Assembly: GCA_046518185.1 (NCBI GenBank)
Contig: JBKGRZ010000005.1
Coordinates: forward strand, 62,001 to 126,000
Source: Scandinavium vulneris_A
GTDB lineage: Bacteria; Pseudomonadota; Gammaproteobacteria; Enterobacterales; Enterobacteriaceae
Reading direction: 5' to 3'
DNA: 64,000 bases
Shown here: piece after piece, positions 45,309-54,176 of the stretch
How the letters are laid out: every line of letters begins with the position of its first letter
How positions within the stretch are numbered: position 1 is the first letter of the stretch
Position numbers and translations under genes: made by a program
The notes under the pieces: generated by a model
Database searches by the model: none
What the model was told of the DNA's origin: nothing
The model's input: only the letters and a program-made list of their open reading frames with translations

Positions 45309-47534
45309 ATGCACCTTACTAAATTCTACAAAGATAATCGCGATAAGTGGTGGGGACTTCCGTTAATCCTGCCTTTACTGCTGCTGCCCGTTGCCCGAAT
45401 GGCGAATACTTTTGCGCTGATCGATGGCGGCGTGGTTTCGCTCTACTATCTGCCCCTCGCGCTACTGCTGTCGCTGATGCTCTTTTTTGGCTTGAAGGCA
45501 TTGCCGGGGATCGTGGCTGGCATCTGGCTGGTGATTTGTCCCGGTATGAACGTGCCGGAAAGCCTCTGCATCACCTTTCACTTTTTAATTCCGTTGATCC
45601 TAAGCTGGGGCGGTTATCGGGTCTTTGCCCCGCGACGGCACGCCCTGTCCTATGGTTGCGCCCGCTTAATGCCGCAGCGGATATTCTGGCAGGTGTTTTT
45701 CCCCGCCACGGTGTTTCAGTTTTTACTGCTGGCCTGCGTCTTTTTTGAGATCCTTCCCGCGCGACTGTCGCTGGCAGGCGCCGGGCCGCTAACGCTGCAC
45801 AGTTTAATCAATTATCAATCACTGCTGGTGGGCTGTTTTACCGGCGTACCGCTGTGTTATCTGGTGATCCGTATACTCCGTCATCCCCGCTACCTGAAAT
45901 CCTTCATCTCGCAGTTACGCCTACAAATCGATTCCAAGGTCACGACCTCCGAAATGGTTATCTGGTCGCTGGCGGTGCTGGTTCTCATGGGGTTACTGTT
46001 TATTCCGATGGCTAATTCGGCGTCGATCTTCACCACCAACTACACGCTTTCGCTGCTGCTGCCGGTGATGCTGTGGGGGTCGATGCGTTTCGGCTATCGG
46101 CTGATGGCGATCATCTGGACGCTATTGCTGATAGTTAGCATTCACTTTTTCTATCGGTACGTACCGGTGTATGCGAGTTACAGCAACCAGCTGGCGATCA
46201 CCTCATCCAGCTATCTGGTGTTCTCTTTTATTGTGATTTACATGGCGATGCTTGCGACCCGGCAGCGATTTATTCATGCCAGGGTCAAGCGGATGGCGTT
46301 TATCGATCCGGTCGTTCAGTTGCCTAATCTGTGGGCGCTCACTCGCAAGCTGGCGGCCACGCCGTGGTCGGTTATCTGTTTCCTGCGTATCCCCGAACTG
46401 GAAGTGCTCGGGCGGCATTACGGTATGATGGTGCGCATTCAATACAAACAGAATCTGGGTAAATGGCTTGAGCCAGAGCTGCATGAGGGAGAGTGCATTT
46501 ATCATCTGTCCGGCCACGATATGGTGATTCGGCTGAATACCGAAGACCACGCCGCGCGCATTGCGGCGATTGATGAGCGGATAAAAAAATTCCGCTTCAT
46601 CTGGGATGGGATGCCGTTGCAGCCGAACGTGGGCGTCAGCTATTGCCATGTGCGCTCTCCGGTGATGCAGCTGCCGATGCTGTTGGGTGAATTGAGCACT
46701 ATCGCCAACGCGTCGCTGGTGACCGGTTCTCCGGAGAATTTGCAGCATCGCAACGCGGTGCATCTACAGCAGCGTCTGAAAGATAAAGTCACCATGATGA
46801 ACCGCCTGCAGCTGGCGCTGGAACACGGGCATTTTAGCCTGATGGCCCAGCCGATTGTCGGCATTCGCGGTGACAGCTATCACGAAGTGCTGCTGCGCCT
46901 CAAAGGTGAAGACGGCCAACTGATCCTCCCGGAAGAATTTCTCCCGGTGGCGCATGAGTTTGGCATGTCATCCCGGATAGATCTTTGGGTGCTGGAAAAT
47001 ACGCTGCAGTTTATGGACAGCCACCGCGAAACGCTGCCCGGCCTGAGATTGTCGGTGAACATTTCTCCGTCATCGGCCTGTGGCTCGCAGTTCCCGAAAG
47101 CGGTCGCCGATCTTTTGAAACGTCACAATATTCAGGGCTGGCAGCTGATCTTTGAGATTACGGAAAGTCAGTCGCTGAGTCACCCGGATCAGGCGCTGCT
47201 AAACATGAACCAGCTCCAGGCGCTTGGCTGTCGGATTGCGATTGATGATTTTGGCACGGGATATGCCAGCTACTCGCGGCTGAAAAAGGTCAGCGCTGAC
47301 ATCCTGAAAATCGACGGCAGTTTCATCAAGAACCTGTTATCGAGCAGCCTCGATTACCAGATTGTCTCATCTATTTGCCATCTGGCGCGGATGAAGAATA
47401 TGCAGGTGGTGGCGGAGTACGTTGAATCGCAGGCGCTCAGTGAGGCGGCGTTGGAGCTGGGCATTGACTATTTACAGGGCTATTACATCGGCAAGCCAGA
47501 ACCCTTAGAGAATCTGGCTGCCGGGAGTAGTTAA
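45309..47534 (+). CDS. yfgF: YfgF (PdeA), cyclic-di-GMP phosphodiesterase
   Basis: Membrane protein of 741 aa (E. coli 747). The first about 310 residues hold eight or more hydrophobic segments (MASE1-like sensor). A degenerate GGDEF domain follows, with LSGHDM in place of GGDEF, so no cyclase activity is expected. The C-terminal EAL domain is well kept: EVLLR, NISPSS, FEITES, AIDDFGTGYASY and DILKIDGSFI. It lowers c-di-GMP. In E. coli it acts anaerobically and affects the cell surface; the FNR-type promoter site fits that. Confidence 0.93.
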   Translation: MHLTKFYKDNRDKWWGLPLILPLLLLPVARMANTFALIDGGVVSLYYLPLALLLSLMLFFGLKALPGIVAGIWLVICPGMNVPESLCITFHFLIPLILSWGGYRVFAPRRHALSYGCARLMPQRIFWQVFFPATVFQFLLLACVFFEILPARLSLAGAGPLTLHSLINYQSLLVGCFTGVPLCYLVIRILRHPRYLKSFISQLRLQIDSKVTTSEMVIWSLAVLVLMGLLFIPMANSASIFTTNYTLSLLLPVMLWGSMRFGYRLMAIIWTLLLIVSIHFFYRYVPVYASYSNQLAITSSSYLVFSFIVIYMAMLATRQRFIHARVKRMAFIDPVVQLPNLWALTRKLAATPWSVICFLRIPELEVLGRHYGMMVRIQYKQNLGKWLEPELHEGECIYHLSGHDMVIRLNTEDHAARIAAIDERIKKFRFIWDGMPLQPNVGVSYCHVRSPVMQLPMLLGELSTIANASLVTGSPENLQHRNAVHLQQRLKDKVTMMNRLQLALEHGHFSLMAQPIVGIRGDSYHEVLLRLKGEDGQLILPEEFLPVAHEFGMSSRIDLWVLENTLQFMDSHRETLPGLRLSVNISPSSACGSQFPKAVADLLKRHNIQGWQLIFEITESQSLSHPDQALLNMNQLQALGCRIAIDDFGTGYASYSRLKKVSADILKIDGSFIKNLLSSSLDYQIVSSICHLARMKNMQVVAEYVESQALSEAALELGIDYLQGYYIGKPEPLENLAAGSS

Positions 47535-47543
47535 CCGATATTG

Positions 47544-49088
47544 TCAGGCCGCAATCTCTGGTGAGGCTTCTTCCTCGGTGATTTTCAGCATCCAGCCGGT
47601 CACCGCTTGCCAGTACTGCTGCTCTTTTTCCAGGTCGAGCAGCACCAGCGCGTTCTGACTAAACCAGTCGTGTGGGAAATACAGCGTCCAGTGATTTTCA
47701 TCGGTGACCAGTCGCAGCGTCGGCGGGGTGGTCGTCGCCTGGCGCTGGTTGTTCAGTAGTACGCCGAGGCGCAGCAGCTGGATCATCGGCAGGAACTGCT
47801 TCTTCTTAAACAGGGTAAAGCGCGGCAGGTCGTCCAGCTTGACCCCTTTACGGTGATACCGTACCAGCGTCGCGATCAGCGTCTGCTGTTCCTGATTGAA
47901 GCCCGGTAAATCGCTATTTTGCAGAATGTACGCCGAATGGCGATGCATCCCGCTGTGGTTAATGTTCAGCCCCACCTCGTGCAGCATTGCCGACCATTTC
48001 AGCAGCGCCGCCAGCTGTGGATGTGACTGTTTCGGATTCTGCTGCACCCACTGCTCGTACATCAGATTGGTGGTATCCAGCACCCGACGCGCCTGTTCAC
48101 GATCGATATTGTACTGGCTGGCCAGACTTTCGGCGGTACGGCTGCGAATATCATCATGGCGGAAGCGGCCTTCCATTTCGTACAGTACGCCTTCACGCAG
48201 CGCCCCGTCGGAAAGACGCAGCTCTTTAATCGCCAGCGAATCGAACACCCCGCACAGAATGGCCAGGCCCGGCATGAACACCGCCTGACGCTCTTCCGAC
48301 AGCCCGGGCAGGCTGAGGGCGCTAAAGCTCTTAAACTTGAGTACTTCCTCAACCAGCTTCTCAAGACGCTCCGGCGTAATAATGCCGTCTTTTTCGCCCA
48401 TTTCGACCAGCACTTCATGCACCGCTTTGATGGTGCCGGATGCGCCCATCGCCACGTTCCAGCCCTGAATGCGGTACTGCCACGAAAGGGTTTCCAGTTT
48501 CTGCACTGCCGCGAGACGAGCGCGCTGGAAGTTCTCTTTGCTGATAACCCCGCCCGGGAAGAAGACCTGCGCAAAGCTTACGCAGCCCATTCGACGGCTT
48601 TCCACCAGCTGCGGCGTAAAGTCTTCGCCGATAACCAGCTCCGTCGAGCCGCCGCCGATGTCGATAACCAGCTTGCGGCCTTTTTCTGGCTGGGTGTGCT
48701 CCACGCCCATAAATATCAAGCGCGCTTCTTCGTTACCCGAAATAATTTCAATCGGGTAGGGGATAACTTTCTCCGCCCGCTTGAGAAATTCCGGAGCGTT
48801 TAGCGCCTGGCGCAGAGTGTGCGTGCCCACGATGCAAACGCTGGTCGGGGAGAACCCCTGTAGGCGCTCGGCAAACAGTGAGAGACAGTTCAGGCCGCGT
48901 TCCATCGCCTCTTCACTGAGCATATTGTTTTCATTCAGGCCGTCGGCAAGATGGACGCGCTGTTTAAGGCGGCCAATAATTTGCAGCGCGCCGTCGACGA
49001 CGCGCGCAATCACCATATGAAAACTGTTCGATCCCAGGTCGACCGCAGCAATCTCCTGCGGTCGTTTCGTTTTGGTTTTGATGGGCAT
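47544..49088 (-). CDS. ppx: Ppx, exopolyphosphatase
   Basis: Enzyme of 514 aa (E. coli 513) that removes terminal phosphates from long polyphosphate. The ASKHA ATPase-fold motifs are visible: AAVDLGSNSFHMVI at the N-terminus and VIDIGGGSTELVIGE near residue 142. The C-terminal half is an HD-like helical domain. It follows ppk by 3 bp on the same strand, the usual ppk-ppx operon, and converges with yfgF 9 bp away. Confidence 0.96.
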   Translation of the reverse strand: MPIKTKTKRPQEIAAVDLGSNSFHMVIARVVDGALQIIGRLKQRVHLADGLNENNMLSEEAMERGLNCLSLFAERLQGFSPTSVCIVGTHTLRQALNAPEFLKRAEKVIPYPIEIISGNEEARLIFMGVEHTQPEKGRKLVIDIGGGSTELVIGEDFTPQLVESRRMGCVSFAQVFFPGGVISKENFQRARLAAVQKLETLSWQYRIQGWNVAMGASGTIKAVHEVLVEMGEKDGIITPERLEKLVEEVLKFKSFSALSLPGLSEERQAVFMPGLAILCGVFDSLAIKELRLSDGALREGVLYEMEGRFRHDDIRSRTAESLASQYNIDREQARRVLDTTNLMYEQWVQQNPKQSHPQLAALLKWSAMLHEVGLNINHSGMHRHSAYILQNSDLPGFNQEQQTLIATLVRYHRKGVKLDDLPRFTLFKKKQFLPMIQLLRLGVLLNNQRQATTTPPTLRLVTDENHWTLYFPHDWFSQNALVLLDLEKEQQYWQAVTGWMLKITEEEASPEIAA

Positions 49089-49091
49089 AGA

Positions 49092-51152
49092 TTAATCGGG
49101 CTGCTCAAGTGATTTGATGTAATCGTAAATCGCCAGCTGTGACCGGACTTTGCGGCGATTGCCGCGGGGCACGTAGCGATTACTCAGTTCTTTGTCGATA
49201 AAACGGGCTTTCACGGTATCGCTAAACAGCAGATCCACAATGGTCAGCACCTGCTGTTTCAGGCGCGAGTCGAGGATTGGCGTCGCAACTTCAATACGGT
49301 AATCGATGTTACGCGTCATCCAGTCAGCGGAAGAGAGCCACACCTGTTTCGCGCCGCCATCTTCAAAAATATAGAGCCGGTCATGTTCAAGATAGCGGTC
49401 AACAATACTAATGACGTTAATATTTTCGCTGATGCCTTCTAACTGCGGGATCAGCGAGCACATGCCGCGCACCAGCAGATTCACCGGCACGCCGGAACCG
49501 GATGCCGCATACAGACGATCTACCAGGCCTTTGTCGACCAGGTTATTCAGCTTCAGAGTAATACCGGACGGCCGACCGTTTTGCGCGTGAGCAATCTCGC
49601 GGTCGATCATCTCATACAGCAGCCGACGCGAGTTCTGCGGCGAGACCATCAGATATTCGAAATTCACCGGACGGTAAGGGTTCTCGATGAAGTTAAACAC
49701 CCGGCGCACTTCGTTGGTGATGCGCGCATCGGCGGTCAGCAGCGAATAGTCGGTATACAGTCGGGCGGTTTTTTCATTGAAGTTACCGGTGCCGATATGC
49801 GCATAACGCACCACGTCTTCGCCTTCCTTACGTGAGATAAGGAACAGCTTGGCGTGAATTTTCAGGCCTGGGGCCGAGAAAATAACGTGGACTCCCGCTT
49901 CCGTCAGGCGCTTCGCCCAATGGATGTTGGCTTCTTCGTCGAAGCGCGCCTGCAGTTCAACCACCACGGTGACTTTTTTGCCGTTGTGCGCGGCGTGGAT
50001 CATCGAATCAATAATGCGTGAGTCTTTCGCCACGCGGTAAATATTGATTTTGATTGCCAGTACGCTCGGGTCAAATGACGCCTGACGCAGCAGTTCCAGT
50101 ACGTGCTCAAAGGTGTGATACGGATAGTACAGCAGCACGTCGCGTTCGCGAATGGCATCAAAGCCATTTCGGAATTTATCAAACCAGATGTGGCGCAGAC
50201 GCGGCAGCGGTTTATTCACCAGGTTGGCTTTGCCTACGTTTGGGAAACCGATGAAGTCTTTAAAATTATGGTAGCGCCCACCGGGGACGATCGAATCGTA
50301 GCGGGTGATGGCGAATTTTTTACGCAGCATCTCGACCATCGCATCGGGCATATCGCGCTGATACACGAAACGTACCGGCTCGGCGGTCAGACGCTGTTTG
50401 AGGCTGGAGGACATCAGCTCCATCAGGCTCGATTCCATCTCGTGCACCAGGTCATATTCGGCGTCACGGGTCATTTTCATGGAATAGGCATTCAGCGCGT
50501 CGTAATCAAAGAAGCCTTTGAAAATGTCATCGAGACAATAGCGCAGAATATTGTCGAGCAGGATCATCGGCTTGCGGCGGCGCGGCGTTTCCGGCGGTAA
50601 ATTCACGAAACGCGGCACTTTATCGGACGGGATCTCCAGCAGCGCATAGCTAATTTCTTCGCCACGGATGATTTCCACCGCCAGATAGGTGTAATCGTCT
50701 TTCAGGAACTGCACCAGGTCCGTCTCCCGGTTAATCAGGATAGGCGTGATGTGCTGGCGCAGATAATGTTTGAAGTAGTGACGTAACCAGCTTTGCTGGT
50801 TGACCGATAGCTGGCGTTCGTTAATCAGGAAAATCTGGTTGCGGGCCATTTCGAGCAGCAGCTCGTTATAGAGGCCGTCAAACTCCTGATCGGCTTTTAG
50901 CACGCGCGCCTGAATTTTTCCCAGCAGATGGCGGGAATGGGCGGTTAGGCCTTGTTCTTCACTAATAATAATGCGGCGCTTCAGTTCGGCAAAACGGACC
51001 TTATAGAACTCATCCAGGTTATTGGAGTAGATCCCCAAAAACCGCATACGTTCTATCAACGGGTTACTTTTATCCGCCGCTTCCTGGAGAACACGCTCGT
51101 TAAACGATAACCAGCTGAGTTCTTTTTCGATATACAGCTTATCCTGACCCAT
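49092..51152 (-). CDS. ppk: Ppk1, polyphosphate kinase
   Basis: Membrane-associated enzyme of 686 aa (E. coli 688) that makes polyphosphate from ATP reversibly. The phosphorylated histidine corresponds to H433 in KIHAKLFLI (E. coli H435). The second essential histidine is H452 in YAHIGTGNFNEKTA (E. coli H454). N, H, C1 and C2 domains follow the family order. The 202-bp gap to purN contains its promoter; a PHO-box-like stretch there is only weak. Confidence 0.96.
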   Translation of the reverse strand: MGQDKLYIEKELSWLSFNERVLQEAADKSNPLIERMRFLGIYSNNLDEFYKVRFAELKRRIIISEEQGLTAHSRHLLGKIQARVLKADQEFDGLYNELLLEMARNQIFLINERQLSVNQQSWLRHYFKHYLRQHITPILINRETDLVQFLKDDYTYLAVEIIRGEEISYALLEIPSDKVPRFVNLPPETPRRRKPMILLDNILRYCLDDIFKGFFDYDALNAYSMKMTRDAEYDLVHEMESSLMELMSSSLKQRLTAEPVRFVYQRDMPDAMVEMLRKKFAITRYDSIVPGGRYHNFKDFIGFPNVGKANLVNKPLPRLRHIWFDKFRNGFDAIRERDVLLYYPYHTFEHVLELLRQASFDPSVLAIKINIYRVAKDSRIIDSMIHAAHNGKKVTVVVELQARFDEEANIHWAKRLTEAGVHVIFSAPGLKIHAKLFLISRKEGEDVVRYAHIGTGNFNEKTARLYTDYSLLTADARITNEVRRVFNFIENPYRPVNFEYLMVSPQNSRRLLYEMIDREIAHAQNGRPSGITLKLNNLVDKGLVDRLYAASGSGVPVNLLVRGMCSLIPQLEGISENINVISIVDRYLEHDRLYIFEDGGAKQVWLSSADWMTRNIDYRIEVATPILDSRLKQQVLTIVDLLFSDTVKARFIDKELSNRYVPRGNRRKVRSQLAIYDYIKSLEQPD

Positions 51153-51354
51153 TACTACTCACACTCCGGTTGGTTGACGCGGACAGCATTCACATTATGG
51201 CGAGCTTTAACCGCCGATGTCCAACTGTGTCAGTGAAGTATGACAATAATCTGTTTGTCGTGAACCTGCGATACCGAATTTTGATTATTCAGCGGTATGG
51301 AAGCATATGGGAGGTGGGAGGAAGCACCTGCCACGACGGGCAGGCGGCTTACGA

Positions 51355-51996
51355 TTACTCTTCGGCAGCGTAGCCTTGCGCAGGGAGCTGAACGCCGTCC
51401 AGCCATGCGCTGTTGCCTTTCATTTCAAGGCGACCTTCGACAAACCAGCTCACTACCATCGGATAAATGGCGTGTTCCTGATGCTGCACACGGGCGGTGA
51501 TGTCTTCTTCCACATCCCCGGCAAACACCGGCACTTTGGCCTGTAAAATCACCGGGCCGCCGTCGAGTTCATCGGTGACGAAATGCACGGAGGTGCCGTG
51601 CTCTTCGTCGCCGTTGTCCAGCACCTGACGATGGGTATTCAGGCCCGGATATTTCGGCAGCAGGGAAGGGTGGATGTTCAGCAGACGACCCTGATAGTGC
51701 GCCACGAATTCCGGGCTCAGAATGCGCATATAGCCTGCCAGCACCACCAGGTCAGGGGCGTAGGCGTCAATTTCCTGCATCAGCTCGCGGTCAAACGCTT
51801 CACGGCTGGAAAACTGACTGGCGCTGAGCGCATGAGCCGGGATTTCTGCTTCACGGGCGCGCTCAAGGCCGAACGCGTCGGCCTTATTGCTGAACACTGC
51901 CCGCAGGGTGCCGTTGATTTTTTTCTGTTTGCAGGCGTCGATAATTGCCTGCAAATTGCTTCCGCTGCCAGAAATCAGCACCACGATGTTTTTCAT
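51355..51996 (-). CDS. purN: PurN, phosphoribosylglycinamide formyltransferase
   Basis: Enzyme of 213 aa (E. coli 212) that formylates GAR with 10-formyl-THF, the third step of purine synthesis. The start MKNIVVLISGSGSNLQAIIDA and the catalytic block NIHPSLLPKYPGLNTH are conserved, as is the later DELDGGPVILQAKV. Its start overlaps the purM stop codon by one base (TAATG), so the two genes are translationally coupled. Confidence 0.97.
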   Translation of the reverse strand: MKNIVVLISGSGSNLQAIIDACKQKKINGTLRAVFSNKADAFGLERAREAEIPAHALSASQFSSREAFDRELMQEIDAYAPDLVVLAGYMRILSPEFVAHYQGRLLNIHPSLLPKYPGLNTHRQVLDNGDEEHGTSVHFVTDELDGGPVILQAKVPVFAGDVEEDITARVQHQEHAIYPMVVSWFVEGRLEMKGNSAWLDGVQLPAQGYAAEE

Positions 51997-53033
51997 TACG
52001 CGATGACCACACGCTGCTCAGAATCGGAGGCTTTGATATAGCCGATTTTCCAGGCGTGCTCGCCTTTCTCATTCATCAGCGCCACGGCTTTATCCGCTTC
52101 AGCGGCTGGCAGCGCAATCACCATGCCCACGCCGCAGTTAAAGGTGCGATACATTTCATGTTGGCTGACGTTGCCCGCTGTTTGCAGCCAGTTGAACACG
52201 GACGGCCACTGCCAGGAGGATTCGTCGATAACGGCCTGGGTGTTATCCGGCAGCACGCGCGGAATGTTTTCCCAGAAGCCGCCGCCGGTCAGGTGGGCGA
52301 TGGCATGGACGTCGACGTTAGCGATAAGCTCCAGCACGTTTTTGACGTAGATGCGGGTCGGGGCCAGCAGATGATCGGCCAGCGGTTTGCCGTCGACCTC
52401 GGTGGTTTCCGGGCAGCAGCCGCTGACTTCAATGATTTTACGCACCAGCGAGTAGCCGTTTGAGTGCGGGCCACTGGAGGCCAGCGCTACCAGAACGTCG
52501 CCATCGGCCACTTTGCTGCCGTCGATGATTTCAGACTTCTCGACCACGCCAACGCAGAAGCCGGCCACGTCGTAATCTTCGCCATGATACATGCCCGGCA
52601 TTTCTGCCGTTTCGCCGCCGACCAGCGCACAGCCGGACTGCAGGCAGCCTTCGGCGATGCCGCTGATCACGCTGGCTGCGGTATCCACATCCAGTTTGCC
52701 GGTGGCGTAGTAATCGAGGAAGAACAGCGGTTCTGCGCCCTGAACCACCAGGTCATTAACGCACATGGCCACCAGGTCGATGCCGATGGTGTCATGACGC
52801 TTGAGATCCATTGCCAGGCGCAGCTTGGTGCCGACGCCATCCGTACCGGAAACCAGCACTGGCTCACGATATTTTTGCGGCAGTGCGCACAGTGCGCCGA
52901 ATCCACCCAGGCCACCCATTACTTCAGGGCGGCGGGTTTTCTTCACCACACCTTTGATTCGGTCAACCAGAGCATTACCCGCGTCAATATCAACACCGGC
53001 ATCTTTATAGCTGAGAGAGGTTTTGTCGGTCAC
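51996..53033 (-). CDS. purM: PurM, phosphoribosylaminoimidazole synthetase (AIRS)
   Basis: ATP-dependent enzyme of 345 aa, the E. coli length, that closes the imidazole ring in the fifth purine step. Family motifs include VSGTDGVGTKLRLA, GIDLVAMCVNDLVVQGAEP and LVGGETAEMPGMY. It heads the purMN operon under a PurR box at 53089-53104. Confidence 0.97.
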   Translation of the reverse strand: MTDKTSLSYKDAGVDIDAGNALVDRIKGVVKKTRRPEVMGGLGGFGALCALPQKYREPVLVSGTDGVGTKLRLAMDLKRHDTIGIDLVAMCVNDLVVQGAEPLFFLDYYATGKLDVDTAASVISGIAEGCLQSGCALVGGETAEMPGMYHGEDYDVAGFCVGVVEKSEIIDGSKVADGDVLVALASSGPHSNGYSLVRKIIEVSGCCPETTEVDGKPLADHLLAPTRIYVKNVLELIANVDVHAIAHLTGGGFWENIPRVLPDNTQAVIDESSWQWPSVFNWLQTAGNVSQHEMYRTFNCGVGMVIALPAAEADKAVALMNEKGEHAWKIGYIKASDSEQRVVIA

Positions 53034-53075
53034 TGCAAGTCTCCACGAAGGGCGTTAGCAAATAAAATCGGCGCC

Positions 53076-53104
53076 ATTCTACCAGCCTAAGCAAACGTTT
53101 GCGA
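53076..53104 (-). promoter_or_regulatory. purMN promoter with PurR box
   Basis: AAGCAAACGTTTGCGA at 53089-53104 has the perfect palindromic PurR core GCAAACGTTTGC. A minus-strand TAGAAT -10 (plus 53076-53081) lies 17 bp from a weak -35 that overlaps the box. Same layout as E. coli purMN. Confidence 0.88.
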
Positions 53105-53165
53105 GCCTGGGTGACGGATATCTTACATCGACGTTAATTTACCCGTTTCAGCCGTTGCGCTGACC

Positions 53166-53209
53166 AAATTTGAACCGCTTCACGAAAATGAAACCGGGTA
53201 CAGTTTAAT
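53166..53209 (+). promoter_or_regulatory. Candidate CRP site and promoter of bglK
   Basis: AAATTTGA-N6-TCACGAAA at 53166-53187 keeps four of five bases in each CRP half-site (TGTGA/TCACA). TTTAAT at 53204-53209 could be the -10. The CRP centre would then be about 40 bp before the start of transcription, the class II position. Inference from spacing and consensus. Confidence 0.45.
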
Positions 53210-53287
53210 GCTTGCAGGATGCTGGCACAGCCCACAATATCGGACTGAAACCGGTTTCTGAAATGGCGTCCAGGAGGAACAGCACAG

Positions 53288-54163
53288 ATGCACATTGCCG
53301 CATTTGATATTGGTGGAACGGCGCTGAAAATGGGCGTACTCACTCGTGAAGGGGAGTTCGTTGCGAAAGGAAAAACGCCGATAAAAAACAGTGATGGTGA
53401 CGCCATTTTGCAAGGGATCCTCAGCTGGCTTGAAGCGCATCCCGAATGTGAAGGCATTGCCATCAGCGCCCCGGGGTATGTCAACCCGCATACCGGTTTC
53501 ATCGAAATGGGCGGGGCTATTCGCAAATTCGACCATTTTGCCATTAAACAGTGGCTTGAAGAGCGCACCCGCTTACCGGTGGCGATTGAAAACGACGCCA
53601 ACTGCGTGCTGCTGGCGGAACGCTGGCAGGGGAAAGCGGCGCAGATGAGCGACTTTCTGGTGCTGACTATTGGCACTGGCATCGGCGGCGCGATTTTCTG
53701 CAATAACCAGCTGGTGCGTGGAGCCCGTTTTCGCGGCGGCGAATTTGGCTACATGTTTACCGACCGCCCCGGCAGCCGCCATCCTACGCACTACACCATG
53801 AACGCCACCTGCACCCTGCGCGTCCTCCGTAGCCGTTACGCTACGCACATCGGCAAATCACTTGATGAGGTCAGCGGCGAAGAGATATTCGACGCCAGCG
53901 ATGCGGGGGACGTTACCTGCCAGCGGCTGGTAAATGATTTCTTCAACGGCATTGCCAGCGGCCTGTACAACCTGGTCAATCTGTTCGACCCACAAACCAT
54001 ACTGCTCGGCGGCGGCATCACCGAACGCCCGGGCTTTTTGACACAGCTTAAACAGCATCTGGCCTGGTTCGGCATTGACGATTACGTCGATACCGTCAGC
54101 CACGGCAACGACGCCGGTTTACTCGGCGCGGTTTACCATTTTAATCAGCAGTCTGAACGTTAA
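53288..54163 (+). CDS. bglK: BglK, ATP-dependent beta-glucoside kinase (ROK family)
   Basis: ROK sugar kinase of 291 aa, very similar to Klebsiella pneumoniae BglK. That enzyme phosphorylates cellobiose, gentiobiose and other beta-glucosides at C6 of the non-reducing glucose using ATP. ATP-binding DIGGT is at residues 7-11, IENDANCVLLAERWQG is the ROK substrate region and LTIGTGIGGAI the second phosphate loop. The GH1 gene follows by 13 bp. The pair therefore phosphorylates and then splits beta-glucosides that enter unphosphorylated. AGGAGG precedes the start by 11 bases. Absent from this place in E. coli K-12. Confidence 0.88.
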   Translation: MHIAAFDIGGTALKMGVLTREGEFVAKGKTPIKNSDGDAILQGILSWLEAHPECEGIAISAPGYVNPHTGFIEMGGAIRKFDHFAIKQWLEERTRLPVAIENDANCVLLAERWQGKAAQMSDFLVLTIGTGIGGAIFCNNQLVRGARFRGGEFGYMFTDRPGSRHPTHYTMNATCTLRVLRSRYATHIGKSLDEVSGEEIFDASDAGDVTCQRLVNDFFNGIASGLYNLVNLFDPQTILLGGGITERPGFLTQLKQHLAWFGIDDYVDTVSHGNDAGLLGAVYHFNQQSER

Positions 54164-54176
54164 AGAGGGAGTTGTT

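Noticed and set aside
45032..45322. 96-codon open frame upstream of yfgF
   Set aside because: It spans the FNR-type site and -10 of yfgF, has no ribosome site and resembles no known protein.
46491..46540. Active diguanylate cyclase domain in YfgF
   Set aside because: The expected GGDEF is replaced by LSGHDM, so catalysis is unlikely; only the EAL part looks functional.
51228..51246. PHO-box-like sequence upstream of ppk
   Set aside because: TTGTCAT and CTGACA halves are present on the minus strand, but their spacing departs from the 11-bp repeat of PhoB sites; too weak to call.
51322..51350. Terminator after purN
   Set aside because: A CCTGCC/GGCAGG stem exists, but no T tract follows on the minus strand; not called.
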